Shown piece by piece: positions 52,251 to 59,560 of a stretch of 64,000 bases of DNA (within the stretch, counting starts at the first letter, position 1; every line of letters starts with the position of its first letter). The DNA comes from Aquabacterium sp. J223 (GTDB lineage Bacteria; Pseudomonadota; Gammaproteobacteria; Burkholderiales; Burkholderiaceae_C): contig NZ_CP088297.1 in the NCBI RefSeq assembly GCF_024666615.1, forward strand, positions 1,736,001 through 1,800,000, given 5' to 3'. The notes under the pieces are model-generated. The model made no database searches, had not been told where the DNA came from, and saw nothing but the letters and a program-made list of their open reading frames with translations. Position numbers and translations under genes: made by a program.

Positions 52251-52619
52251 ATGAGCCAAGACGACGCCGCCGCGCCCGCCGCACCGCTGCTGCTGCCCAC
52301 GCTGGAGACGCCGACGCTGACCAAGGCCGAGCTGGCCGAGTTGCTCTTCGAGCGGCTGGGCCTGAACAAGCGCGAGTCCAAGGACATGGTCGAGGCCTTC
52401 TTCGAGCTGCTGCACGGCAGCCTCGCGTCCGGCGAGGACGTGAAGCTGTCGGGCTTCGGCAACTTCAACATCCGCCGCAAGGCGCCGCGGCCGGGCCGCA
52501 ACCCGCGCACCGGCGAGGCCATTCCCATCAAGGCGCGCAACGTCGTGACATTTCACGCCAGCCACAAGCTCAAGGCCCTGGTGCAGGGCGACCCGGCGGC
52601 CGATGATCAGTTCGAGTAG
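52251..52619 (+). CDS. ihfA: Integration host factor alpha subunit
   Basis: 122 residues. HU/IHF fold: [48 protein letters not shown], then the DNA-minor-groove arm with the Pro motif [20 protein letters not shown] 24-residue proline/alanine-rich N-terminal extension makes it longer than the 99-residue enteric protein, as in other betaproteobacteria. DNA-bending protein for recombination and regulation, relevant to the island integrated nearby. Confidence 0.96.
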   Translation: MSQDDAAAPAAPLLLPTLETPTLTKAELAELLFERLGLNKRESKDMVEAFFELLHGSLASGEDVKLSGFGNFNIRRKAPRPGRNPRTGEAIPIKARNVVTFHASHKLKALVQGDPAADDQFE

Positions 52620-52653
52620 AGTTCCAACGCCCTCCTGAAACGCCTTGATTTCA

Positions 52654-53166
52654 ATGGAGAAACCGCTCCCGGCCATCCCGCCGAAACGCTACTTCACCAT
52701 CGGTGAGGTGAGCGAGCTCTGCGGCGTGAAGCCCTATGTGCTGCGCTACTGGGAGCAGGAGTTCGGCCAGCTGCGCCCGATGAAGCGCCGGGGCAACCGG
52801 CGCTACTACCAGCACCACGAGGTGCTGCTCATCCGCCGCATCCGCGAGCTGCTGTACGAGCAGGGCTTCACCATCAGCGGCGCGCGCAACCGGCTGGGCG
52901 ACGTCCTGGCCGCCACGACGCGCGACGCCGACGTTGCTGCGGTGGAGGAGGGTGCCGACCGGATCTCCTCGGCGGAAGAGGCCGCGGCGCCGGTGCCTGC
53001 CGGCCTGCCGCTGCGGGCAGCCCACGGCGGGCATGCCATGCCCGCCATGGCGGCCGGCGTCGATGGCGGCGTGGCCGAGCTCAGCGTGCGGCCGCGCACC
53101 GAGCCCTGGTCGATGGACCAGGTGCGCAGCGAACTGCTCTCCATCCGCGGGCTGCTCTCGGGCTGA
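52654..53166 (+). CDS. MerR-family transcriptional regulator
   Basis: 170 residues from ATG 52654 (a TTG nine bases earlier is possible). N-terminal MerR winged helix: KRYFTIGEVSELCGVKPYVL, RYWEQEFGQLRPMKRRGNRR, YYQHHEVLLIRRIRELLYEQ. The typical C-terminal dimer helix is replaced by an alanine-rich linker and a short conserved end (MDQVRSELLSIRGLL). No metal-binding cysteines. This regulator is invariably found after ihfA and before tRNA-Pro in betaproteobacteria; target unknown. Confidence 0.92.
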   Translation: MEKPLPAIPPKRYFTIGEVSELCGVKPYVLRYWEQEFGQLRPMKRRGNRRYYQHHEVLLIRRIRELLYEQGFTISGARNRLGDVLAATTRDADVAAVEEGADRISSAEEAAAPVPAGLPLRAAHGGHAMPAMAAGVDGGVAELSVRPRTEPWSMDQVRSELLSIRGLLSG

Positions 53167-53209
53167 GCCGCGGCCGGCAGCGCAAGTTGGCTATACTGCA
53201 CGGCTTCGT

Positions 53210-53286
53210 CGGGGTGTAGCGCAGCCTGGTAGCGCACTTGCATGGGGTGCAAGGGGTCGCGAGTTCGAATCCCGCCACCCCGACCA
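53210..53286 (+). tRNA. tRNA-Pro (anticodon GGG), probable island attachment site
   Basis: 77 bases with encoded CCA. Acceptor stem CGGGGTG / CACCCCG, D-arm GCGCAGCCTGGTAGCGC, anticodon stem CTTGC / GCAAG around ATGGGGT giving anticodon GGG, and T-arm with GTTCGAATC. A TATACT box lies upstream. The end of this gene is a classic integration point for mobile elements, and foreign-looking DNA begins directly after its terminator. Confidence 0.97.
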
Positions 53287-53294
53287 TTTAAATC

Positions 53295-53329
53295 AACGGG
53301 TTAGTCCTCACGAGGGGCTAACCCGTTTT
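53295..53329 (+). terminator. tRNA-Pro terminator
   Basis: Stem AACGGGTTAG / CTAACCCGTT with an inner CCTC/GAGG pairing and a TTTT tail, beginning nine bases after the tRNA. Confidence 0.85.
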
Positions 53330-54240
53330 GCTTCGTAGGGCCCCAGGGGTAAACCGCGGGGTAAACCGCGTGGCGGTTGCCCGGGCAACTTCTGGAACCA
53401 GCCGGTGTGGTCTAGGTGCGACGATGCAGCTGGAACACACAGCGCAGCGATCGAGCCGAAGCACGGGTCGGTCGGCAGGGTCGCATGACCAGAATCGGAA
53501 GCTTCGCCGCTGTGCCATGATCGCGCTGCTGCCGCACAACGCTGTGGTACGTTGGCTTGACCTACAGAGGGCCGCTTCACACACATCGCGAACCTCGAAG
53601 CGTCCGTGTCGCACGCGTGCAAACGACCCAGACCGGACCTTTGGCGCGTAGCCCGTCGGGTGGCGTTGGAGAGTGAAAGCAGGCATTCGTTCATCAAGCC
53701 TGATGGACGCCATGGGCGAGAGCGGTCGGGCGCCTCAGTTGTGGCCGGAGATGCAATGGGTTTGGTCACGCTCGAGAGTCGTTCCAGTGGTTGAGTCGGC
53801 GAGTCGAGCCTGAGGTGGTGATGACCGCGGCAGGTGTGAGGAAGACCCTGGCCACGCGCTACGCGCCGTGGCCGTCGTCCACCTCAAGACGCCGACCGAG
53901 GTGATTCAGGATTCACGGGGCAGAAGCAGCCTGACGTGCCGGCGGGATGGGAGCCTGCGCGTCGCGTAGCAACGATGCATCGCTAGTGCAAGCAGCGTGG
54001 CGTGGGTGTGGACAGGGGGACAAGCGATGCCAGTCTAGCCCTCGAGTGTTGCCACGTCCTCGGGCGGTGGGGTCGTGGCGGCCTGTCCGGCGCAGCCAAC
54101 TGAGAGAACGCTTGCACTCCCAGTTGTTGCCGGGACGCGGTCCTGGCTGGCGGCGTGCGTGCCCGGCTGCGGGGTGACCCTCGGCGGGCAAGAACGGCTC
54201 GTCGTTCAGAAGGCGAAATGCGGCCGGGGGAGAGAGGGTT
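53330..54240. other. Gene-poor left end of the island
   Basis: About 900 bases without a supported gene. Base composition is lower in GC and frames are short on both strands. On the minus strand an open frame ends 30 bases from the tRNA, where a tyrosine recombinase gene of a tRNA-integrated element would end, but I find no recombinase motif, so only a strongly decayed integrase remnant is possible. It contains a 12-bp tandem repeat at 53346-53369. Confidence 0.5.
53346..53369. repeat. Tandem 12-bp repeat near the putative attachment site
   Basis: GGGGTAAACCGC occurs twice head to tail. It lies 60 bases beyond the tRNA-Pro 3' end. It could be an accessory recombinase arm site; no further copy was noticed in the window. 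Confidence 0.6.
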
Positions 54241-54705
54241 GTGACTAATTCGGACGAGGCGACCATCGATGTCGCGGAGCTTTCATGTGCGCAGCGCATC
54301 GAGCAACTCATGCGCCACCGGATCGACCACTACGTCGCAGGCCGCAGCGATCCGAGCATCTACCAGAGCGTTCGAAACATGTCGCAGTTTGTTTCCGACG
54401 ACTACGGCAATCGCTTCCTGATCGAGCTCATCCAGAACGCCCACGACGCGCACGATGCGTCTCGGAGTGATGGCGAGATCGCGGTGGTCCTTGATTCCGA
54501 CGATGGCCATGGCTGCCTCTATGTCGCGAATCGGGGCACGGGTTTCGTCGAGGCCAACCTCAAGGCCATCACCAACATCGCGCTCAGCACCTCCAGCATC
54601 GGTCTGTCTTGTTGCCTCGAGCGCAACGCCGAGCTTGGGCGGTCCCTGCTTCGCACGGCTGGGCTGTCGTGCTACGCATCCCGCCACTGCGCGTCTCGCC
54701 CTTGA
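54241..54705 (+). pseudogene. Truncated N-terminus of a sacsin-like / HATPase ATP-binding protein
   Basis: Residues 1-120 form the start of a Hsp90/sacsin-type ATPase: IEQLMRHRIDHYVAGRSDPS, FVSDDYGNRFLIELIQNAHD (the N-box) and GCLYVANRGTGFVEANLKAI (the G1 loop). After ITNIALSTSS the sequence departs abruptly from the family and ends 35 residues later. Full-length relatives have over 1000 residues and often sit in defence islands. This is therefore a decapitated remnant; the breakpoint near 54600 probably marks where the conjugative backbone or another insertion joined. Function lost. Confidence 0.7.
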
Positions 54706-55141
54706 CGGGCTTCCATCCCTCGCGCAACACGTTTCGGCCCGCTGCGCTGGGCGGGTGACGAGGGCGGCCCTTCCCGTGGGCGGGGATCGCGGGCCCTGAT
54801 GTCCGTCGCGGGCACGCGACCGACGGTCCCGCTTGACGAACTGGCCCGCTGCTCGCGCACTGCGCTGCGCTCCACTGCGTTGCGCTCCGCTCCCGTGAGC
54901 TGCGCTCGTGCCAGATCGTCACCCTGGCCACCCGCCACGCCCCAAAGCCGGGCCGCCAGAACGCAAAGAGTGCTCGGGCCGGCTCGACCCCCGCGCGAGT
55001 CGATTCGCTTGGTGGCACGTAAGTCGCAGAGCCGCGGCCCTCATGAACATGGGCGGGCCGCTCGCGGGCAGCAGTCGCGCCTGCTGCGCCGTCACGCCGG
55101 CCGCGGTTGCTCGGGCCCTGTGGTGCGCGGTCGCTGCGCGA
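54706..55141. other. Non-coding region upstream of the ssb module
   Basis: No supported gene on either strand. GC-rich, with short direct repeats of the TGCGCTCC type, the clearest at 54859-54888. Possibly part of a replication or transfer control region of the element. Confidence 0.4.
54859..54888. repeat. Tandem 15-bp repeat
   Basis: ACTGCGCTGCGCTCC (54859-54873) is followed directly by ACTGCGTTGCGCTCC (54874-54888), one mismatch. Iteron-like in spacing but only two copies. Confidence 0.6.
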
Positions 55142-55244
55142 TGAGCCGGTTCAGCCCACCGCGATCCCCCAGACCGCGCCCCCGTCCTGGGTGAGGGGGA
55201 CTTGCTGGGGGATCTTCAATGCGGTGGGCCGGGAAACCGGCTCA
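55142..55244. promoter_or_regulatory. 103-base three-tier inverted repeat upstream of ssb (candidate single-strand promoter)
   Basis: Outer arms TGAGCCGGTT (55142-55151) and AACCGGCTCA (55235-55244); middle arms GCCCACCGC (55154-55162) and GCGGTGGGC (55221-55229); inner arms GATCCCCCAG (55163-55172) and CTGGGGGATC (55205-55214); and a C5/G5 pairing closer in. As single-stranded DNA or RNA it would fold into one long, nearly continuous hairpin. It lies 140 bases before ssb. F-plasmid Frpo elements are folded single strands used as promoters for leading-region genes; this has the right place, form and orientation, but its activity is inferred. Confidence 0.6.
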
Positions 55245-55384
55245 CTGTTTCTCGTGCTGGCGACCGCCTGAACAGCCACCCCACCCCCCGCCCGCCCCAG
55301 GGCGGGAGCGAGGAGTCCGAGCGAAGGATCAGTTTTCAGTAGCCCGAGGCGGGATGCGGCTGGTCCTTCGATGAGGAGTTCATC

Positions 55385-55891
55385 ATGGCTTTCGTTCGTG
55401 TAGAGCAGCGCAATGCACATCTGGCCGGCAACGTCCGGCTCGTTTCCGTCGAGGGGCGCGACGGCCCGATCAGCAAGGCGACGCTGACCGCGATCAGCAA
55501 CACCCGGCGCGGTTCGGGCGACAACCGGGGCGATGAGGCGACCGCGATCCTGTGGACGCTGTGGGGCAAACAGGCCGACAACGCGGCGCAGTACTTGGCC
55601 AAGGGCAGCCACGTAAACGTGGTCGGCCGGGTGCAGAACAACAACTACGAGCGCGACGGCGAGACCGTCTATTCGATGGCCTTCACGGCCGAGGAACTCG
55701 ACTACCTCGACACCAAGGCCGCGGGCGACGCCCTGCGCGCGAAGCAGGGCAACGGGCCGGACGAGGACCAGCCTGCGGCGGACGCCGAGCCCGCGACCGC
55801 CAAGGCCGCGAAGGGCACGAAGGGCCGCAAGGCTCCCGCCAAGACCGCACAGGCCGACCTCGACGAGCACGGCGACCCGATCCCGTTCTGA
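55385..55891 (+). CDS. ssb: Single-stranded DNA-binding protein of the mobile element
   Basis: 168 residues. OB fold: HLAGNVRLVSVEGRDGPISKATL, ILWTLWGKQADNAAQYLAKGS and VVGRVQNNNYERDGETVYSM. A Lys/Ala-rich linker follows, ending in the acidic tip EHGDPIPF, the interaction tail of bacterial SSB. It is distinct from a chromosomal ssb (short, plasmid-like, unusual MAFVRVEQRNAHL start). Protects the incoming single strand during conjugation. It is the first gene after the 103-base hairpin and is followed after 71 bases by a DUF932 gene. Confidence 0.88.
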   Translation: MAFVRVEQRNAHLAGNVRLVSVEGRDGPISKATLTAISNTRRGSGDNRGDEATAILWTLWGKQADNAAQYLAKGSHVNVVGRVQNNNYERDGETVYSMAFTAEELDYLDTKAAGDALRAKQGNGPDEDQPAADAEPATAKAAKGTKGRKAPAKTAQADLDEHGDPIPF

Positions 55892-55962
55892 ACGACCCGG
55901 GGCGAAGCCGTGCTCTCTCGCGCTTCGTCCCTTCATCCATCCTAACGATTGAAGGAACCGAC

Positions 55963-56847
55963 ATGTACTCAACGCATACCGAATCGAGGGGCAACCTCGC
56001 AACGCGTTTCGCGCGCAATACTCGCGTTCTGCGCGGCGACGTCCCGCTGAGCGAGGAGCAGATGCGCGCCGCAGCCCCCTCGGTCTTCGCCGAAGGCAAG
56101 CACGCGAGCCGTTCCGAGCGCTACACCTACATCCCGACCATCGAAGTCCTGCGCGGGTTGCGCAAGGAGGGGTTCGAGCCCTACATGGTCGCGCAGGGTG
56201 CCAGCCGCATCGAGGGCAAGGCCGAGTTCACCAAGCACATGATCCGCATGCGCCACGCGGGGCAGGTGCAGACCCGGCCCGAGGCGAACGAGATCATCCT
56301 GATCAACAGCCACGACGGGGCCAGCAGCTACCAGATGCTCGCCGGCATGTTCCGCTTCGTCTGCTGCAACGGCCTGGTGGTGGGCGAGGTGGTGGAGGAC
56401 ATCCGCATTCCGCACAAGGGCAACATCCAGGGCGACGTGATCGAAGGCGCGTTCCGCGTGCTCGACAAGTTCGAGGCCGTGGAGCAGCACACCGAGGCAA
56501 TGAAGGCGCTGCCGCTTGAGCCGCGCGAGGAAATCGCATTCGGCACCGCCGCGCTGGCGCTGCGCTTCGGTGAGCGACCGGTCGACGAGACGGGCGGCCA
56601 TCGGCCGGCGCCGGTGACGGCCGAGCAACTCAACGAGGCGCGCCGCGTCGAGGACATCGGGCACAACCTCTGGACCACGTTCCAGCGCGTGCAGGAGAAC
56701 GTGATGCGCGGCGGGCAGCCGGGCCGCAGCGTGCAGGGCCGCAGGCTCCAGACCCGACCGGTCGGCAGCATCGACCGTGGCGTGAGCCTGAACCGGGCGC
56801 TGTGGATGCTGGCCGAGGAGATGCGGCAGATCAAGGCGGCGTCGTGA
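55963..56847 (+). CDS. DUF932 domain protein
   Basis: 294 residues from ATG 55963 (GAAGGA upstream). DUF932 core: RYTYIPTIEVLRGLRKEGFE, FTKHMIRMRHAG, NEIILINSHDGASSYQMLAG, MFRFVCCNGLVVGEVVEDIR and IQGDVIEGAFRVL. Proteins of this family are widespread on plasmids, ICEs and phages, frequently beside ssb; a biochemical role is not established. It probably belongs to the early-expressed set of genes that enter first in transfer. Intact, unlike several neighbours. Confidence 0.85.
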   Translation: MYSTHTESRGNLATRFARNTRVLRGDVPLSEEQMRAAAPSVFAEGKHASRSERYTYIPTIEVLRGLRKEGFEPYMVAQGASRIEGKAEFTKHMIRMRHAGQVQTRPEANEIILINSHDGASSYQMLAGMFRFVCCNGLVVGEVVEDIRIPHKGNIQGDVIEGAFRVLDKFEAVEQHTEAMKALPLEPREEIAFGTAALALRFGERPVDETGGHRPAPVTAEQLNEARRVEDIGHNLWTTFQRVQENVMRGGQPGRSVQGRRLQTRPVGSIDRGVSLNRALWMLAEEMRQIKAAS

Positions 56848-56863
56848 TGACGTGACTCAGGAC

Positions 56864-56887
56864 GATGACTTCGAGGCTGAAGTCATC
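56864..56887 (+). repeat. Hairpin A, related to the one at 57319
   Basis: GATGACTTC / GAAGTCATC with loop GAGGCT, 17 bases after the DUF932 stop. The same arms recur at 57319-57342. Confidence 0.75.
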
Positions 56888-56903
56888 GCTCGATCTTGTC
56901 GAA

Positions 56904-56926
56904 ACCGGCCCGACGATCGGGCCGGT
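56904..56926 (+). terminator. GC-rich hairpin after the DUF932 gene
   Basis: Perfect 10-bp stem ACCGGCCCGA / TCGGGCCGGT with loop CGA. No T tract. May act as a transcript stabiliser or weak terminator between DUF932 and the next gene. Confidence 0.5.
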
Positions 56927-56953
56927 CCTCAACGAATGCTGCGGAGCTGCGCC

Positions 56954-57309
56954 ATGAGTCCACATGAAGAGATCGAAGCTGCGCGCGACGAGTTTCAGAG
57001 CCGGTCGCGCGCCGCCACCGCCACCGGCGCGCAGGCCTTTGCCCGCCTGCTGCGCCTGGCCGAGGAGCGCGACTCCGTGCAGATCGTCCGCGTCGCGCGC
57101 TTCCTGGCGGCCACCTACAACGGGCGGGCCTTCCGCTCAACGTGTTCGAGCTGCGCGCGGTCGACGTCGCGATCAGCGACGACATGCTGCGCTGCCTCGA
57201 CGCGCTGCGCTGGGGCCGCGCCGACCTGCACACGCTGGTCCCTGATGGCGACCGTCGCCTGCAGGCCGTCATCGCGCGCTGGGGCTTGCGCTGGCCCGTG
57301 GGCGACTGA
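56954..57309 (+). pseudogene. DUF7673-type small protein gene, frame broken near 57131
   Basis: From ATG 56954 the frame gives MSPHEEIEAARDEF, then GAQAFARLLRLAEERDS and VRVARFLAATYNGRAF. After that the conserved continuation LNVFELRAVDVAISDDMLRC and LDALRWGRADLHTLVPDG lies in the next frame and ends at 57309. One base is missing in CTTCCGCTC around 57129-57134. Restored, the protein has about 118 residues and resembles a small family found beside ssb/DUF932/ParA genes on mobile elements. Function unknown. The gene is bracketed by two related hairpins. Confidence 0.75.
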
Positions 57310-57318
57310 TCCGGTACC

Positions 57319-57342
57319 GATGACTTTCCTCTGAAAGTCATC
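57319..57342 (+). repeat. Hairpin B, related to the one at 56864
   Basis: GATGACTTTC / GAAAGTCATC with loop CTCT, nine bases after the DUF7673 stop. It shares the GATGACTT/AAGTCATC arms with hairpin A. Confidence 0.75.
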
Positions 57343-57559
57343 GCCACCACACCGCAATCCCACGCCGATCATTGATCGCGCGCGGTGCTCCCGCTGCGGG
57401 CTGCAAAACGTTCGCCGGCCTCCGCTGCCGCCTCGGCCGGCTCGGGGGATCCGGCTCCGGCCCATCGAGGACGCGGCGCCGGACAGGGCTCCATCGCACG
57501 CACCGCGCCCACCTCCCGGGTCGGTGGTCCGCGATCCGTTCGCGAAGGAGCGCCAGCCC
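57343..57559. other. Spacer upstream of parA
   Basis: About 215 bases without a supported gene. GC-rich, with no clear operator. Probably holds the parAB promoter and perhaps a centromere-like site, but no repeated ParB motif is visible. Confidence 0.4.
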
Positions 57560-58399
57560 ATGAAGACCCTCGTCCTGTGCAACCAGAAGGGTGGCGTCGG
57601 CAAGAGCGCCGTCGCCACGCTGCTGGCGCACCACCTTGTCCATCGCGGCCGCCGAGTGCTCGCGATCGACCTCGATCACCAGGCCAACTTCACCAAGCCG
57701 CTACGCCTGTCGGGGAAGCCGACGCCGAGCGCGTGCACGGCCGAGGCACTGCTCACCGGAACACCGCCCGCCATTCCCGACAAGCCGTTTGTGCTGGTTC
57801 CCGGGGACCGCGCACTGCTCGGTCTGGAGCGCCAGCCCGCGCTGCACACGCCGTTCGCCCGAAACGTCCGTGCCGTCCTCGCGGCCGTGGACGCACGCTT
57901 CGACGTGTGCGTCATCGACACGAACCCGAATCCCGACATCCGTGTCATCGCCGCGGTGGCTTCGGCCGACTTCGTGCTGTCGCCGATCCAGCTCAACCAG
58001 GAGGCAATGGATGGCGTCAGCGGCCTGCTGAACCACGACCGCGTCGGCCTGCGCAAGATCAAGGCGGTACTGAACCCCAAGCTCGCGCTGATCGGGCTGC
58101 TGCCGACGATGGTGGAGCCGACACCGTTCCAGCGGGCGAACTTCACCCAGGTCGTGCGGCAGTACCACGCCCTGATGATCCGCATCGGCGATGGGCCTGG
58201 CGCGTTCGCGTCGATCCCGCGCCGTTCGTGCGTCGCTGAAGCCCAGGCCGAAGGCGCCGTGCTGTGGGAGATGAAGAAGACCGCCGCGCGCGACGCCTGG
58301 CGCGAGATCGAACCGAGCCTCTCGCGAATCGCCGACATCCTGACCGATGTCGCCACTGCCACGAAGCGCACAGAGGCCGCCGATGCCGCTGCAACTTGA
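57560..58399 (+). CDS. parA: ParA-family partition ATPase
   Basis: 279 residues from ATG 57560. Deviant Walker A KGGVGKSAVATLLAHHL (residues 10-17 for the loop), Walker B-like VIDTNPNPDIRVIAA near 118, and NQEAMDGVSGLLNHD. A small type Ib/III ParA without an N-terminal HTH. Works with ParB to segregate or maintain the excised element. It overlaps parB by 17 bases. Its direction (toward the oriT region) matches ssb and DUF932. Confidence 0.9.
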   Translation: MKTLVLCNQKGGVGKSAVATLLAHHLVHRGRRVLAIDLDHQANFTKPLRLSGKPTPSACTAEALLTGTPPAIPDKPFVLVPGDRALLGLERQPALHTPFARNVRAVLAAVDARFDVCVIDTNPNPDIRVIAAVASADFVLSPIQLNQEAMDGVSGLLNHDRVGLRKIKAVLNPKLALIGLLPTMVEPTPFQRANFTQVVRQYHALMIRIGDGPGAFASIPRRSCVAEAQAEGAVLWEMKKTAARDAWREIEPSLSRIADILTDVATATKRTEAADAAAT

Positions 58400-59321
58400 T
58401 GACCTGGCTGCGCTCGATGCGCCCAGCCCCACGTCGTCCGGGCAGCCGCTGCTGCTGCCGGTGGAAGCCATCGACGAAGACCCCGATCAACCGCGCCACG
58501 AGTTCGACGCCAACGGCCTGCAGGAGCTGGCCGAGACGATCCGGGAGCGTGGGGTGCGGCAGCCGATCTCGGTGCGGCCAAGCCTGCAGCACGCCGGTCG
58601 CTGGCTGCTGAACTTCGGCGCGCGGCGCCTGCGGGCATCGAAGCTTGCGGGCCTGGAGACCATCCCGGCCTTCATCGACACCACGGCCGACAGCTACGAC
58701 CAGGTCATCGAGAACGAGCAGCGCGAGGGCCTGAAGCCGCTCGAACTGGCGCTGTTCGTGCAGAAGCGCCTGGCGCTCGGCGACAAGCAGGCCGACATCG
58801 CCAAGAACCTCGGCAAGAGCCGGCAGTGGGTGACCTTGGCGACCGCGCTGATCGAGGCGCCCGGCTGGTTGCTGCAGGCGTACAGGGAAGGGCGCTGCCG
58901 CGGGATGATGGAGCTGTACGAACTGCGGCGACTGCACGGCGAGCATCCGCAGTACATCGAAGCGTGGGTCTCGGACCGCGAGTCGATCACCCGGGACAGC
59001 GTGGCGGCGATGAAGGCGGAGCTGACCGGTGTCGTGCCGGGTTCGGCCCGGCCCGGGGCTTGCGCAATGATGCAGACCGTCGATGCAGCGCGAGTCGACA
59101 GTGAACCAGGCGAAGCGGCCAAACACCCTGCACAACGAGCGCGACCGCAGCCGAAGACAAACAAGCGGCTGCACGTGGAGATGGACGGCCAGGACTTCCA
59201 ACTGGTGGTCTCGGTTGCCCCTGGCAAGGAGGGCCATCTGTACGTACGGCCCTTGACCGGTGGCCCACGCCGGCTGGCGCCGGCCACGGCACTCAAGTTG
59301 CGCGGGTTCGTCAGTCGTTAA
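58383..59321 (+). CDS. parB: ParB-family protein
   Basis: 312 residues from ATG 58383. ParB/Srx domain: LLLPVEAIDEDPDQPRHEFD, LAETIRERGVRQPISVRPS, the ENEQREGLKPLELA motif near residue 109, then the HTH DKQADIAKNLGKSRQWVTLA. The middle part has MMELYELRRLHGEHPQYIEA, and the C-terminus carries a KfrA/DUF-like strand-rich tail (LHVEMDGQDFQLVVSV). Together with ParA it likely stabilises the element. A terminator follows 20 bases after the stop. Confidence 0.88.
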   Translation: MPLQLDDLAALDAPSPTSSGQPLLLPVEAIDEDPDQPRHEFDANGLQELAETIRERGVRQPISVRPSLQHAGRWLLNFGARRLRASKLAGLETIPAFIDTTADSYDQVIENEQREGLKPLELALFVQKRLALGDKQADIAKNLGKSRQWVTLATALIEAPGWLLQAYREGRCRGMMELYELRRLHGEHPQYIEAWVSDRESITRDSVAAMKAELTGVVPGSARPGACAMMQTVDAARVDSEPGEAAKHPAQRARPQPKTNKRLHVEMDGQDFQLVVSVAPGKEGHLYVRPLTGGPRRLAPATALKLRGFVSR

Positions 59322-59341
59322 CGGTGTCGAACCCCTACGAC

Positions 59342-59364
59342 AGGGGCGCTCACGTGGCGCCCCT
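59342..59364 (+). terminator. Terminator after parB
   Basis: AGGGGCGC / GCGCCCCT with a seven-base loop containing CACGTG, then a T/C-rich tail. Ends the ssb-to-parB transcript before the oriT region. Confidence 0.75.
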
Positions 59365-59391
59365 CTCATTTGCCGTGCGCGTCGTCGACGC

Positions 59392-59408
59392 TGTCAAACG
59401 GTTTGACA
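59392..59408. promoter_or_regulatory. Palindromic operator TGTCAA-N5-TTGACA, copy 1
   Basis: Part of the 19-bp palindrome CTGTCAAACGGTTTGACAG. The same TGTCAA-N5-TTGACA pattern recurs at 59760-59776 inside the relaxosome accessory gene. The right half equals a consensus -35 box. A repressor or relaxosome-protein site is likely. Confidence 0.6.
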
Positions 59409-59428
59409 GGCGCGCCGGGTCTCGTCGA

Positions 59429-59523
59429 GACCGACGAATCTCCGGCCAAATTCGTCGGTCTTTCGACCTCGAGTCGAGCCGAGACTAGATGCGAAGGTGA
59501 GTGCAGGATAGGCGCGGTGGCGC
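59429..59523 (-). other. Probable origin of transfer (oriT) with IncP-type nic sequence
   Basis: On the minus strand CCTATCCTGC (plus 59503-59512) is identical to the nic core of IncP-type (RK2) origins, which are cut as ATCCTG/C; the cut would fall between 59504 and 59503. An 11-bp perfect inverted repeat GACCGACGAAT / ATTCGTCGGTC (59429-59460) lies 43 bases to the left, and CTGACA / TGTCAG (59530-59550) to the right. A relaxosome accessory gene and a MOBP-type relaxase gene follow directly. Position, motif and neighbours agree; the cut site has not been tested. Confidence 0.72.
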
Positions 59524-59560
59524 CGATGTCTGACACGCTCCGCTTGTCAGGAGTCTCGGG

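Noticed and set aside
53308-53769. Minus-strand frames ending next to tRNA-Pro as a remnant of a tyrosine recombinase
   Set aside because: Position and direction fit, but no recombinase motif (R...HxLRH...Y) could be found in any frame, so it is not called.
55142-55244. Retron msr/msd, group II intron or insertion-sequence end as explanation of the large hairpin
   Set aside because: No reverse transcriptase, transposase or target-site duplication is present nearby; the single-strand promoter idea fits the neighbours better.
57343-57559. parS centromere cluster upstream of parA
   Set aside because: No repeated short palindromes were found in the spacer; only generic GC-rich sequence.
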